From contig NZ_WOFH01000022.1 in NCBI RefSeq assembly GCF_009733595.1, forward strand, positions 56,757 to 120,756: a stretch of 64,000 bases of DNA, written 5' to 3'. The notes beneath the pieces are model-generated. The model was not told the DNA's origin. It made no database searches and saw only the letters and a program-made list of their open reading frames with translations. Within the stretch, counting starts at the first letter, position 1. Every line of letters starts with the position of its first letter. Origin of the DNA: Actinomadura litoris (lineage in GTDB: Bacteria > Actinomycetota > Actinomycetes > Streptosporangiales > Streptosporangiaceae). Of the stretch, positions 49,205 through 58,769 are shown in pieces. The position numbers and the translations under genes were made by a program.

Positions 49205-52200
49205 CTAGAGCTGGGCGAGGGCCTTGCGGATCCGCTTGTCCGACACGGGGTAGCGCGTCCCGAGCTGCTGGGCGAACAGGCTGACCCGCAGCTCCTCCAG
49301 CATCCAGCGCACCTGCCGGGCGGCCTCGCCGTCGCGGCGGGCCGGGTGCAGCCGGCGGAGCGCCTGCTCGTACTCCTGCTCCAGCGTCTCGACCTGGTGC
49401 GCGAGCGCGCGGTCGCGCCCCGGGTTCTCGGGCAGCTTGTCGAGCCGAACCTGGAGGGCGCGCAGGTAGCGGGGCAGGTCGGGCAGCCGCGGCCAGCCGG
49501 TCTCGGTGACGAACCCGGGCTTGACCAGCTGCGCGATATGGGCGCGGACGGCGGTCAGCGCGGGCACGAGCGTCAGGCTCGTCGTGCCGCGCAGCCGCCG
49601 GTCGATCTCGTGGGCCTCGGCGAGGATCCGCTCGACCAGCGCGACGATCGCGGCGGTCGCGTCGTGCAGGTCGGCGCGGACGCGGTCGTAGAGGACGCGG
49701 AACCCCTCCTCGTCCCACGCGGGGCCGCCCGCCTCGGCGATGAGCCGGTCGGCGGCGGCGGTGACGCAGTCGTCGAACAGCGCGGCGACCGAGCCGTGCG
49801 GGTTGTGGCTGAGCGCCAGCTTCCCCTGGTTGGTCAGGCGGCCCTGGATGAGCTTCACCGGCGAGGGCGCGTTCAGCAGGATCAGCCTGCGGGTGCCGCG
49901 CCACATCGCGCGGCGCTGCTCGGCCTCCGTCTCATACATCCGGACGGCGACGCTGTCGCCCTCGTCGGTGAGCGCCGGGTACGCCTTGACGTCGTAGCCC
50001 GCCTGGTTCCGCTCGTAGGTGCGCGGCAGCTCGCCGATCGTCCACTCGCGCAGCCCGGACCGCTCGATCGTGGACGCCGCCTTGGACAGCGTCCCCCGGA
50101 CCTTGCCCGCGAGGCGGCGCTTCAGCTCGTCCAGGTCGGTGCCCTCGCCGAGCGCCCGGCCCCGGTCGTCGACCACGCGGAACGTGATGCGCAGGTGCGC
50201 GGGCAGCCGGGAGGTGTCCCACGCCTCGCGCGCGACCGGGACGGAGGTCATCGCGGTCAGCTCGCGCTCCAGCGCGTCCAGCAGCGGCTCGGTGCGGGGG
50301 GCGACGCGGCCGAGGACCTTGCGGGCGTAGTCGGGCGCCGGGACGAAGTTGACGCGCAGCTGCTTGGGCAGCGACCGGATCAGCTCGGTGACCAGTTCGG
50401 CGCGCAGGCCGGGGACCTGCCAGTCGAAGCCGTCCGGCCGCACCTGGTTGAGGACCTGCACCGGGACGTGGACGGTCACGCCGTCGGCGTCGGTGCCCGG
50501 CTCGAACTGGTAGGTCAGCCGCAGGCCCAGCGGCCCCTGCCGCCACGCGTCGGGGTAGTCGGCCTCGCTGACGCCGTCGGCGGTGGCGTTGATGAGCATC
50601 GACTTCTCGAACCCGAGCAGGTCGGGGTCCTCGCGCCGGGCCTGCTTCCACCAGGCGTCGAAGTGCCGCCCGGACACGACGTCCTCCGGGACGCGCTCGT
50701 CGTAGAAGTCGAACAGGGTCTCGTCGTCGACGAGGATGTCGCGGCGCCGGGCGCGGTGCTCCAGCTCCTCCACCTCGTCCAGCAGGGCGCGGTTCTCGTG
50801 GAAGAACCGGTGGTGGGTCTCCCAGTCGCCCTCGACGAGCGCGTGCCGGATGAACAGCTCGCGGGACAGCGCCGGGTCGATGGAGCCGTAGTTGACGCGG
50901 CGGTCGGCGACGATCGGCACGCCGTAGAGCGTGACCTTCTCGTGCGCCATCACGGCCGCGCGCTTCTTCGACCAGTGCGGCTCGCTGTAGGAGCGCTTGA
51001 CGAGGTGCCCGGCGAGCGGCTCGATCCACTCCGGCTCTATCTTCGCGTTGACCCGCGCCCACAGCCGGGACGTCTCGACCAGCTCCGCCGACATCACCCA
51101 GCGGGGCGGCTTGCGGAACAGCGACGACCCGGGGAACACGGCGAACCGCGCGCCGCGCGCGCCGATGTACTCCTGGCCCCGGCGCTGCTTGGCGTCCTTC
51201 TTGTCGGCGTCCGCCAGGCCGACGTGGGAGAGCAGGCCCGACAGCAGCGAGACGTGGACGCGGTCGGGGGGCGCGTCGGCGGTGTTGACCGTGACGCCGA
51301 GGGTCTTGGCGACCTGTTTGAGCTGACCGTGCAGGTCCTGCCACTCCCGCACGCGCAGGAAGTGCAGGAACTCGTTCTTGCACATCCGCCGGAACGCGCT
51401 GCCCGACAGCTCCTGCTGCTGTTCGCGCAGGTAGTTCCACAGGTTCAGGTAGGCGAGGAAGTCGGAGGTCGGGTCGGCGAACCGGCGGTGCCGCTCGTCG
51501 GCGGCCTGCTGGTCGTCGGCGGGGCGCTCGCGCGGGTCCTGGATGGACAGTGCGGCGGCGATGACGAGCACCTCGCGCACGCAGCCGTTGCGGTCGGCCT
51601 CCAGCACCATCCGCGCGAGCCTCGGGTCGACGGGGAGCTGCGCGAGGCGGCGGCCGAGCGGGGTGAGGCGCCTGCGCGGGTCCTTCTCCGCCGGGTCGAT
51701 CGCGCCCAGCTCGTGCAGCAGGTCGACGCCCGCCTTCACGTTGCGGCGGTCCGGCGGCTCGACGAACGGGAACGCGGCGATGTCGCCGAGGCCGAGCGCC
51801 GTCATCTGCAGGATGACCGACGCCAGGTTCGTGCGGAGGATCTCCGGGTCGGTGAACTCGGGGCGGGACTCGAAGTCCTCCTCGGAGTACAGCCGGATGC
51901 ACACGCCCTCGGACACGCGCCCGCAGCGCCCCTTGCGCTGGTTCGCCGACGCCTGCGACACGGGCTCGATCGGGAGCCGCTGCACCTTCAGCCGGTGGCT
52001 GTAGCGGGAGATCCGCGCGGTGCCGGGATCGACGACGTACTTGATGCCGGGGACGGTCAGCGACGTCTCGGCGACGTTGGTCGCGAGGACGATCCGGCGC
52101 CCGCGGTGCGGCTGGAACACGCGGTGCTGCTCGGCCGCCGACAGCCGCGCGTACAGCGGGACGACCTCGGCCGTCCCCCGCTGCCGCTGGAAGTGCTTGG

Positions 52201-53140
52201 TGAGCGCGTCGGCGGTGTCGCGGATCTCGCGCTCGCCGCTGAGGAACACCAGCACGTCGCCGGGCGCCTCGCGGCCCAGCTCGTCCACCGCGTCGAGGAT
52301 CGCCTGGACCTGGTCGCGGTCGGGGTCGGCGGACGGGTCGTCGGGGTCGGTGACGGGCCGGTAGCGGACCTCCACCGGGTAGGTCCGCCCGGACACCTCC
52401 ACGATCGGCGCGTCGTCGAAATGCGCCGAGAACCGCTCGGGGTCGATCGTCGCCGAGGTGATGATCACCTTCAGGTCGGGGCGCCTCGGCAGGATCTCCT
52501 TGACGTAGCCGAGCAGGAAGTCGATGTTGAGGCTGCGCTCATGCGCCTCGTCGATGATCAGCGTGTCGTAGCGGCGCAGCAGCCGGTCGGTCTGGATCTC
52601 GGCGAGCAGGATGCCGTCGGTCATCAGCTTGACGAGCGTGTCGTCGCCGGAGCGGTCGGTGAAGCGGACCTTGTAGCCGACGGCGTCGCCCAGCCCGGTG
52701 CCGAGCTCCTCGGCGATCCGGTCGGCGACGGTGCGGGCGGCGAGGCGGCGCGGCTGGGTGTGCCCGATCGAGCCGAGCACGCCCCGGCCCAGCTCCAGGC
52801 AGATCTTGGGGATCTGCGTCGTCTTGCCCGACCCGGTCTCGCCCGCGACGATCACGACCTGGTGGTCGCGGACGGCGGCGAGGATGTCCTCCTTCTTGCG
52901 CGCGACGGGCAGCTCGGCCGGGTAGGTGATCGCGGGCACGGCCGCGCGCCGCCGCTCGACCCGCCGCTCGGCGGCCTCGATGTCGGCGGCGATCTCCTCG
53001 GCGACCCTGGTCCGGCGCGCGGCGTCGCGCGTCTTCTGCGCGCCGTCGATACGGCGGCGCAGGCGGTGCTGGTCGAGCAGCGTCAGCCCCGGCAGGCGCG
53101 CGCGCAGCCCGGCGAGCGGCGAGTTCACAGACGTCCTCAT
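49205..53140 (-). CDS. hrpA: ATP-dependent RNA helicase HrpA (DEAH box)
   Basis: The 1311-residue helicase is the size expected for HrpA. The N-terminal motor has Walker A VAGETGSGKTTQIPKICLEL, the Ib region HTQPRRLAARTVADRIAEEL, DEAH box LIIDEAHERSLNIDFLLGY, motif III TSATIDPERFSAHF and motif VI QRKGRCGRV. After it come the HA2/OB regions and a long C-terminal DUF3418 domain (LREWTIGELPRTYERNQAGY, LALSHNPHGSVAALFDDCVT) that marks HrpA against other DEAH proteins. The start is chosen at ATG 53140 (MRTSVNSPLAGL) behind GAGG; the frame is open further upstream but without a ribosome site. In enterobacteria HrpA rescues stalled ribosomes; the actinobacterial role is presumably similar. Confidence 0.96.
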   Translation of the reverse strand: MRTSVNSPLAGLRARLPGLTLLDQHRLRRRIDGAQKTRDAARRTRVAEEIAADIEAAERRVERRRAAVPAITYPAELPVARKKEDILAAVRDHQVVIVAGETGSGKTTQIPKICLELGRGVLGSIGHTQPRRLAARTVADRIAEELGTGLGDAVGYKVRFTDRSGDDTLVKLMTDGILLAEIQTDRLLRRYDTLIIDEAHERSLNIDFLLGYVKEILPRRPDLKVIITSATIDPERFSAHFDDAPIVEVSGRTYPVEVRYRPVTDPDDPSADPDRDQVQAILDAVDELGREAPGDVLVFLSGEREIRDTADALTKHFQRQRGTAEVVPLYARLSAAEQHRVFQPHRGRRIVLATNVAETSLTVPGIKYVVDPGTARISRYSHRLKVQRLPIEPVSQASANQRKGRCGRVSEGVCIRLYSEEDFESRPEFTDPEILRTNLASVILQMTALGLGDIAAFPFVEPPDRRNVKAGVDLLHELGAIDPAEKDPRRRLTPLGRRLAQLPVDPRLARMVLEADRNGCVREVLVIAAALSIQDPRERPADDQQAADERHRRFADPTSDFLAYLNLWNYLREQQQELSGSAFRRMCKNEFLHFLRVREWQDLHGQLKQVAKTLGVTVNTADAPPDRVHVSLLSGLLSHVGLADADKKDAKQRRGQEYIGARGARFAVFPGSSLFRKPPRWVMSAELVETSRLWARVNAKIEPEWIEPLAGHLVKRSYSEPHWSKKRAAVMAHEKVTLYGVPIVADRRVNYGSIDPALSRELFIRHALVEGDWETHHRFFHENRALLDEVEELEHRARRRDILVDDETLFDFYDERVPEDVVSGRHFDAWWKQARREDPDLLGFEKSMLINATADGVSEADYPDAWRQGPLGLRLTYQFEPGTDADGVTVHVPVQVLNQVRPDGFDWQVPGLRAELVTELIRSLPKQLRVNFVPAPDYARKVLGRVAPRTEPLLDALERELTAMTSVPVAREAWDTSRLPAHLRITFRVVDDRGRALGEGTDLDELKRRLAGKVRGTLSKAASTIERSGLREWTIGELPRTYERNQAGYDVKAYPALTDEGDSVAVRMYETEAEQRRAMWRGTRRLILLNAPSPVKLIQGRLTNQGKLALSHNPHGSVAALFDDCVTAAADRLIAEAGGPAWDEEGFRVLYDRVRADLHDATAAIVALVERILAEAHEIDRRLRGTTSLTLVPALTAVRAHIAQLVKPGFVTETGWPRLPDLPRYLRALQVRLDKLPENPGRDRALAHQVETLEQEYEQALRRLHPARRDGEAARQVRWMLEELRVSLFAQQLGTRYPVSDKRIRKALAQL

Positions 53141-53361
53141 AATCCTCGACAAGGATAGGGTTCGGGCGCCCCCGGCCCGCTCCCCCCTCAAACCTTCGCA
53201 CCGTAGCCGCAACGGCCCACGCGGGGCGATCGAATTTCCGGCGGTCCGGTGTACAACACCGCGCCCCCGGCCGCGATTCCCGCCGCCCGTACGCGGCGTA
53301 CCGGATCCTTCACCTGGAGACACTGACCGTTCGGCCGGAGGATCCCTCATGATTGTGTGAC

Positions 53362-54807
53362 ATGGAGACCCCGAGGGCCGCCGGCCGCCACACGATCGTC
53401 CGCCTGCTCGGCTCGGGCGGGTTCGCGACCGTCTGGCTCGGCCACGACCCGGAGCTCGACGCGCCGGTGGCCGTCAAGATCCTCGGCGAGCACTGGACGC
53501 ACCGCGCCGACGTCCGGGAGCGGTTCGTCCGGGAGGCGCGGCTCCTGCGGCGCGCCGACTCGCCCCGGCTCGTGCAGGTCTTCGACATCGGCGAGCTGCC
53601 CGACGGGCGCCCCTACTTCGTGATGACCTACGCCGACCGGGGCACGCTGGAGGACCGGCTCGCCGGGGGGCCGCTGCCGCTGAACGAGGCGCTGCGGATC
53701 GCGCGGGAGATCATCCTGGGCGTCGGGGAGCTGCACGGGCTCGGCGTCGTGCACCGCGACCTGAAGCCGTCCAACGTGCTGCTGCGGGCCGCGCCCGGCG
53801 ACGCCGGTGCGAGCGGGGGCGAGGGCGAGCGGGTGCTCATCGCCGACCTCGGCATCGCGCGCACCGACGACCGGCTGTCGAGCCTGACGCTGCCCGCCGG
53901 GTCGCCCGGCTACATGGCGCCCGAGCAGGCGCAGATCGACGGCGCCCCCGACCGCCGCGCCGACGTGTACGGGCTCGGCGCGCTCACCTACCACCTGCTG
54001 ACCGGCGAGCCGCCGCGCACGCCCCCCGTGCCGCCGAGCGGGCTGAACCCGGCCGTCCCGCCCCGGGTGGACGCGGCCGTGCTGCGCGCCCTGGAGCCCG
54101 ACCGGGAGCGCCGCTGGCCGAGCGCGGAGGAGTTCGGCGCCGCGCTCGCCGACGCGACCAGCTCCGTCGACACCGACCCCCTGCCCGGCGCGCCGCCGGC
54201 CGCGGTGGCGCGCCGGACCCGGCTGCCGCGCCGCCGGACCGCCGTCGCCGGCGCCGCCCTCGCGGCCGCGGTCGCCATGGGCGGCGCGGCGTGGGCCGTC
54301 GCGGGCATGGGCGGCGACGGGTCCGCGGCGGACGACGCGCACTCGCGCTACCTGCGCGCCGGGTCGGACGTGCCGCGCCCGTACAGGGACCTGATCGTCC
54401 GGGCGGGCACGTGGTGCGACATGCCGGGCCTGAGCCCGGCGCTGATCGCGGCGATGCTGAAGGCGGAGAGCGGCTTCGACCCGCACCTGTCCGACCCCGC
54501 GAAGGACGAGTACGGCATCGCGCGGTGGACGCCGAAGATCCTGGTGTTCTGGCAGCCGGGCGGCCTGAACAACCCCGAGCCCAGGCCCGCCCAGATCACC
54601 CCGGAGCTGTCGATCCCGGCGATGGGCCGCTACCTGTGCTTCTGGGGCAAGGACCTGAAGGGCGTCCCGGGCGACCCGGCCCTGAACCTCGCGGTCAGCT
54701 ACCGCAGCTCGTCCAAGACCGTCGTCAAGGAGGGCGGCGTCCCGGCCCGGTTCATGCCGTACGCGGAGAAGGTCCGCCGCTACCTGGCCGACTACCGGCC
54801 GCGCTGA
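53362..54807 (+). CDS. Transmembrane serine/threonine kinase with an extracellular lytic-transglycosylase-like domain
   Basis: The 481-residue protein is read from ATG 53362; a TTG three codons upstream is nearer the GGAGGA site. Residues 10-265 are a Hanks kinase: GSGGFATV loop from G17, K39, catalytic D133 in HRDLKPSN, metal D162 in ADLGIAR (DLG instead of DFG), and GSPGYMAPEQ. Residues ~294-316 form one transmembrane helix (AVAGAALAAAVAMGGAAWAV). Outside lie about 150 residues resembling the soluble lytic transglycosylase (SLT/lysozyme) fold: LSPALIAAMLKAESGFDPHL with E369 at the catalytic Glu position, and DEYGIARWTPKILVFWQPGG. This suggests the sensor end binds or cuts peptidoglycan, in place of the PASTA repeats of PknB. 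Convergent with an aldo/keto reductase gene. Confidence 0.88.
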   Translation: METPRAAGRHTIVRLLGSGGFATVWLGHDPELDAPVAVKILGEHWTHRADVRERFVREARLLRRADSPRLVQVFDIGELPDGRPYFVMTYADRGTLEDRLAGGPLPLNEALRIAREIILGVGELHGLGVVHRDLKPSNVLLRAAPGDAGASGGEGERVLIADLGIARTDDRLSSLTLPAGSPGYMAPEQAQIDGAPDRRADVYGLGALTYHLLTGEPPRTPPVPPSGLNPAVPPRVDAAVLRALEPDRERRWPSAEEFGAALADATSSVDTDPLPGAPPAAVARRTRLPRRRTAVAGAALAAAVAMGGAAWAVAGMGGDGSAADDAHSRYLRAGSDVPRPYRDLIVRAGTWCDMPGLSPALIAAMLKAESGFDPHLSDPAKDEYGIARWTPKILVFWQPGGLNNPEPRPAQITPELSIPAMGRYLCFWGKDLKGVPGDPALNLAVSYRSSSKTVVKEGGVPARFMPYAEKVRRYLADYRPR

Positions 54808-54816
54808 GCGGCGGCG

Positions 54817-55827
54817 TCAGTACCTCCCTCCGACGGCCGGGGGGACGGCGTCCAGCTCGGCGAGGTCCCCCTCGGTCAGCTCCAGGTCGGCGGCGCCCGC
54901 GTTGTCGCGCAGGTAGCGGACCTTCTTGGTGCCGGGGATGGGGATGACGTGGTCGCCCTGGGCGAGCGTCCAGGCGATGGCGACCTGCGCCGGGGTGGCG
55001 CCGTGCCGCTCCGCGACCGCCTTGACGACGTCCACGATGCGCTGGTTGGCCTTCAGCGCCTCCTCCTGGAAGCGCGGGTTGATGACCCGGAAGTCGTCGT
55101 CCTCGAAGTCGGTCGTGGTGACGGTCCCGGTGAGGAAGCCCCGGCCGAGCGGCGAGAACGGCACGAACGCCGCGCCGTTGGCCGCGCACCAGCCGACCAC
55201 GTCCCCGGCGTCCCCGGTGCCGCCGACCACGCTGAGCATGCCGACCGGGCCGCTGGACTCGGCGGGCGGCGCGCCCAGGGCGTCCCGCGTCCACAGCGAC
55301 AGCTCCGACTGGACGGCGGCGACCGGATGGACCGCGTGCGCCTCGGCGGCCTGCGCGACGCTCACCTCCGACAGCCCGAGGGCGCGCACCTTGCCCTCGG
55401 CGACCAGCTCGGCCATCGCGCCCCAGGTCTCGGTCAGCGGCACGTCCGGGTCGACGCGGTGCAGGTAGTACAGGTCGATCACGTCGGTGTCCAGGCGGCG
55501 CAGGCTCTCCTCGGCCGAGGTCTTCACGTGCTCGGGCGTGCCGCGCCGGACCATCTTGAACGTCGCCTCGTCCTCCACGACCAGGCCGGTCTTGGTCGCG
55601 AGGACGGCCTCGTCCCGGCGCCCGGCGAGCGCCCGGCCCACCAGCCCCTCGTTGTGGCCGTCGCCGTACGGCTGGGCGGTGTCCAGGAACGTCACGCCGA
55701 GGTCGAGCGCCTCGCGGATCAACGCGATCGACGCCGTGTCGTCGGACTCTCCGTAGGCCCAGCTCATCCCCATGCAGCCGAGCCCGATCGCGCCCACCGG
55801 CCTACCCGCGAAGTCACGATTTTTCAT
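54817..55827 (-). CDS. Aldo/keto reductase (AKR13-like)
   Basis: The 336-residue NADPH-dependent reductase from ATG 55827 (AAGGAG upstream) has the family's (beta/alpha)8 features: AIGLGCMGMSWAYGESDDTA, the Asp-Thr and Tyr of FLDTAQPYGDGHNEG, the Lys of AVLATKTGLVVEDEA, and the His of IDLYYLHRVDPDVPLTETWG. Together these give the catalytic Asp-Tyr-Lys-His tetrad. The C-terminal PIPGTKKVRYLRDNAGAADL is the usual cofactor-binding loop. It reduces aldehydes or ketones; the substrate is unknown and could be a xenobiotic or metabolite. Confidence 0.95.
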   Translation of the reverse strand: MKNRDFAGRPVGAIGLGCMGMSWAYGESDDTASIALIREALDLGVTFLDTAQPYGDGHNEGLVGRALAGRRDEAVLATKTGLVVEDEATFKMVRRGTPEHVKTSAEESLRRLDTDVIDLYYLHRVDPDVPLTETWGAMAELVAEGKVRALGLSEVSVAQAAEAHAVHPVAAVQSELSLWTRDALGAPPAESSGPVGMLSVVGGTGDAGDVVGWCAANGAAFVPFSPLGRGFLTGTVTTTDFEDDDFRVINPRFQEEALKANQRIVDVVKAVAERHGATPAQVAIAWTLAQGDHVIPIPGTKKVRYLRDNAGAADLELTEGDLAELDAVPPAVGGRY

Positions 55828-55928
55828 GCTCGCTACTCCTTCTTCTAGGTTGCGCGATCCGCTCACGTTACCGGCGTTGATCGTGGGGCGCCTTGGGAGG
55901 CGCGCGGGCGCGGCATAGGCTGAGCCGC

Positions 55929-56579
55929 GTGACCGGCCCAGGTGCGGCGACGCCGCGGTACGCGCGGGGCACGCGGTACGCGCGGGGCGCCTTCCTCGCC
56001 GCCGCGTGCACGGCCCTCGCGCTCGCCGGGCACGTCGCCGGCGGCCGCGGGGCCTGCTGCGTGCCGCCGCTCCCGGCCGTCCTCGGCACCGGGGCGGTGG
56101 TCGGCGCGCTGTGCGTCGGCCTCGCCGGGCGGATGATGTCGTTCCGGCGCATCCTGGCCGTCGTGGGCTGGGCGCAGGTCGCCTTCCACTTCGCCTTCAC
56201 GTTCGCCTCGTCCGGTGCCGGCCCCGCGCACCACATGGAGGCGGGCGGCCCGCCCATCGCGCCTCCGCCCGCCCCCGGCCCCGGTGCCGGGATGGCGCAC
56301 GGCCTCGGGCTCGGGCCCTCGATGCTGGCGGGGCACGCCCTCGCCGCGCTCGCCGCCGCGCTGCTGCTCTCCGGCGCCGAGCGCGCCCTGGACTGGCTGT
56401 ACGGGGCGGTCTTCGCGGCGGTCGCGCGGCCGCTCCCGATCGCGCCCGCGCGGACGAGCCGTCCGCCGCGTCCGGTCGTGGTCGTGGTCGCGGGCGACCC
56501 GGCGCCGCGGCTCGGCGTCCTGCTGGCCCGCGCCGTCCGGCGCCGCGGCCCTCCGGTGGCCCCGCCGCGCGCCGCCTGA
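55929..56579 (+). CDS. Hypothetical membrane protein, 216 aa
   Basis: From GTG 55929 the protein has about five hydrophobic segments (GAFLAAACTALALAGHVAGG, LPAVLGTGAVVGALCVGLAG, ILAVVGWAQVAFHFAFTFAS, MLAGHALAALAAALLLSGAE and WLYGAVFAAVARPLPI). One loop is rich in His, Met, Gly and Pro (AHHMEAGGPPIAPPPAPGPG). The same general layout is seen in small actinomycete membrane proteins encoded near metal-uptake or copper genes. It lies 71 bases before the binding-protein gene of the FecCD-type transporter on the same strand, so it may belong to that unit. Function unknown. Confidence 0.75.
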   Translation: MTGPGAATPRYARGTRYARGAFLAAACTALALAGHVAGGRGACCVPPLPAVLGTGAVVGALCVGLAGRMMSFRRILAVVGWAQVAFHFAFTFASSGAGPAHHMEAGGPPIAPPPAPGPGAGMAHGLGLGPSMLAGHALAALAAALLLSGAERALDWLYGAVFAAVARPLPIAPARTSRPPRPVVVVVAGDPAPRLGVLLARAVRRRGPPVAPPRAA

Positions 56580-56650
56580 CCCCGCCCGACCCGGCGGGGC
56601 GGTGCGGCGTGCCACGCCTGCCATCACCCCACCGGAATAAGGGACCCCCC

Positions 56651-57724
56651 ATGTTCAATTGCAAGGCAGCGCTGTCCGCGCTCACCGCCTGCGCACTGCT
56701 GGGCGCCGCCGCGTGCGCCGGAGACTCCGGCGGCGAGGCGGCCGCCGTCAAGCTCGACGGCGCCCCCGGCGCCACGTCCTACCCGCTCTCCTTCGACAAC
56801 TGCGGGCAGAAGGTGTCCTTCACCCGCCCGCCGGGCCGCGTCCTGATCCTGAACGGGACGTCGGTCGCCGAGTCGGAGAGCTTCGTCATGCTCGGCCTGC
56901 AACGGCACGTCCTCGCCAACGCCCAGTCCTACGGGGTGTCGGACGACCCGTCGATGGTCGCGGCGATCAAGGCCATGCCCAACGGCGGCCTCACGATGAA
57001 CAAGAACTTCGAGGTGCCCGCCGAGCAGGTCCTCGCCGCCAAGCCCGACCTGGTGATATCGACCTGGTCGGGCGGGTTCGACGCCAAACGCGGTCTCGCC
57101 ACCCGCGAGCAGCTCGCCGCCGCCGGGATCACCACGCTCGTCAACCCCGTGAACTGCGCCTACGGCAAGACGGGCGCGTCGCGGGCGGAGAAGCGCGCCT
57201 ACGAGGGCATCTCGATCGACTCCTCGCACGAGTTCCTGCGGCTGCTCGGCCTGGTGTTCGACGTCCAGCGCAGGGCCGCCGAGGTGACCGCCGACCTGCG
57301 GCGCAGGGTCCAGGCCGTGCGGACGCGGGTCGCCGGCAGGCCGCCGCGCAAGGTGCTGATCGTCTATCCCGGTATGTCGATGATGAACGCCTCCGGGCTG
57401 CCCGCCGTGATGACCGGGCGGATCACCGACGAGGTGATCTCCGCGGCGGGCGGCGTCAACGCGTTCGCCGGCCGCTCCCGGGACGTGACCAGCACGCTCA
57501 CCAAGGAGCAGCTCGCCGTGGCCGACGTGGACGTCGTCGCCGTCGGCGTGTTCACCCCCTCGGAGAAGCCGGCGGAGGAGGCGAAGCGGCTGTTCGCCGA
57601 GTACCCGCAGTGGCGGGCGTCCAAGACCGGGACGTACACGACGCTCGCGGACGGCGCGTTCCTCGGCCCGCTCAACGCCTGGGCCGTGGAGCGGCTCGCC
57701 AAGGTGGTGCACCCCGATGGCTGA
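56651..57724 (+). CDS. ABC transporter substrate-binding lipoprotein, iron-siderophore/B12 (FecB/BtuF) type
   Basis: The 357-residue exported protein begins with a lipoprotein signal (TACALLGAAACAGDSGGE), then the two-lobed periplasmic-binding fold of the helical-backbone class: YPLSFDNCGQKVSFTRPPGR, VLILNGTSVAESESFVMLGL, the long connecting helix, and VPAEQVLAAKPDLVISTWSG. It is coupled with a FecCD permease and ATPase. The class imports siderophore-bound iron, cobalamin, heme or, in some actinobacterial annotations, the F420 precursor F420-0; the ligand cannot be read from sequence. The ATG at 56651 follows a weak site after the upstream membrane gene. Its end overlaps the permease start by eight bases. 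Confidence 0.9.
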   Translation: MFNCKAALSALTACALLGAAACAGDSGGEAAAVKLDGAPGATSYPLSFDNCGQKVSFTRPPGRVLILNGTSVAESESFVMLGLQRHVLANAQSYGVSDDPSMVAAIKAMPNGGLTMNKNFEVPAEQVLAAKPDLVISTWSGGFDAKRGLATREQLAAAGITTLVNPVNCAYGKTGASRAEKRAYEGISIDSSHEFLRLLGLVFDVQRRAAEVTADLRRRVQAVRTRVAGRPPRKVLIVYPGMSMMNASGLPAVMTGRITDEVISAAGGVNAFAGRSRDVTSTLTKEQLAVADVDVVAVGVFTPSEKPAEEAKRLFAEYPQWRASKTGTYTTLADGAFLGPLNAWAVERLAKVVHPDG

Positions 57725-58769
57725 CCTCGCCCGCCGGGGGCCGCACATGGTCTCCGGCCGCATGACCGGCGTGCTCATCGCGGGCCTGGTGGTCGCGCTC
57801 GCGCTCGCCGCCATCGCCGCGATCTCGATCGGGTCGGTGAACCTGCCGGTCGGCTCGGTGTGGCGGGTGGTCGGCGCGCACCTCACCGGGTCCGCGTCGG
57901 GCGACCCGCTGCGCGAGCAGGTCGTGTGGGAGATCCGCACGCCGCGCGTGCTGGTCGCGGCGCTGGTCGGCGCGGGGCTGAGCGCGGCGGGCGTGGCGCT
58001 CCAGGCGCTGGTCCGCAACCCGCTCGCCGACCCCTACGTGCTCGGGATCTCCTCCGGGGCCTCGCTGGGCGCGGTGCTGGTCGTCTCGTCGGGCGTGACG
58101 CTGGTCGGCGGGCTCGGCGTGACCGGCGCGGCGTTCGCGACGGCGGTCCTCAGCGTCCTGGTCGTGTACCTGCTCGCCCAGCGCGGCGGGCGGCTGCTGG
58201 ACTCGCGGCTCGTCCTCGCGGGCGTCGCGGTCGGCTACCTGTGCTCGGCCGCGACCAGCTACATCCAGCTCCAGGTGGACCCGACCGAGCTGCACGGGCT
58301 GATGTTCTGGCTGATGGGCAGCGTCGCGGGCGTGACCTGGTCCGACCTCGGCCTGCCCGCCGCCGTCATCGCCGTGTGCACGCTGTTCCTGCTGGCGCAG
58401 GGGCGCGGCCTCAACGCGCTGGCGGCGGGGGACGACGCGGCGGCGGGGCTCGGCGCGTCCGTGCGGACGCTGCGGATCGCGCTGCTGGTCGTCGCGTCGC
58501 TGCTGACCGCGACGTCGGTCAGCGTGGTCGGCGGCATCGGGTTCGTCGGGCTGATGGTGCCGCACACCGCGCGGTTCCTCGTCGGCGGCGACCACCGGCG
58601 GGTGCTGCCGGTGGCGACGCTGGGCGGCGCGGTGTTCCTCGTCGCGGTGGACATCGCCGCCCGCACCGTCGACCGGCCGAACGAGCTGCCCATCGGGATC
58701 TTCACGACCGGTCTCGGCGTCCCGTTCTTCCTGTGGCTGCTGCGGCGCCGGTCCGGAGGCGAGCACTGA
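57717..58769 (+). CDS. FecCD-family ABC transporter permease
   Basis: The 350-residue permease has about nine to ten membrane segments, and the family signature is clear: EIRTPRVLVAALVGAGLSAA at the start of the coupling region, GVALQALVRNPLADPYVLGI, SSGASLGAVLVVSSGVTLVG, and VVGGIGFVGLMVPHTARFLV with the Gly-Phe-Val-Gly-Leu-x-x-Pro-His contact to the ATPase. It starts at ATG 57717 inside the end of the binding-protein gene and overlaps the ATPase start by TGATG, so the three genes are translated as a unit. Confidence 0.95.
   Translation: MADLARRGPHMVSGRMTGVLIAGLVVALALAAIAAISIGSVNLPVGSVWRVVGAHLTGSASGDPLREQVVWEIRTPRVLVAALVGAGLSAAGVALQALVRNPLADPYVLGISSGASLGAVLVVSSGVTLVGGLGVTGAAFATAVLSVLVVYLLAQRGGRLLDSRLVLAGVAVGYLCSAATSYIQLQVDPTELHGLMFWLMGSVAGVTWSDLGLPAAVIAVCTLFLLAQGRGLNALAAGDDAAAGLGASVRTLRIALLVVASLLTATSVSVVGGIGFVGLMVPHTARFLVGGDHRRVLPVATLGGAVFLVAVDIAARTVDRPNELPIGIFTTGLGVPFFLWLLRRRSGGEH

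Noticed and set aside
49193..53158. A 1321-codon open frame on the + strand
   Set aside because: It lies wholly opposite hrpA, has the Arg/Val/Gly/Asp-rich, low-complexity composition expected of a GC-rich antisense frame, and matches no fold; hrpA on the minus strand has all DEAH motifs.
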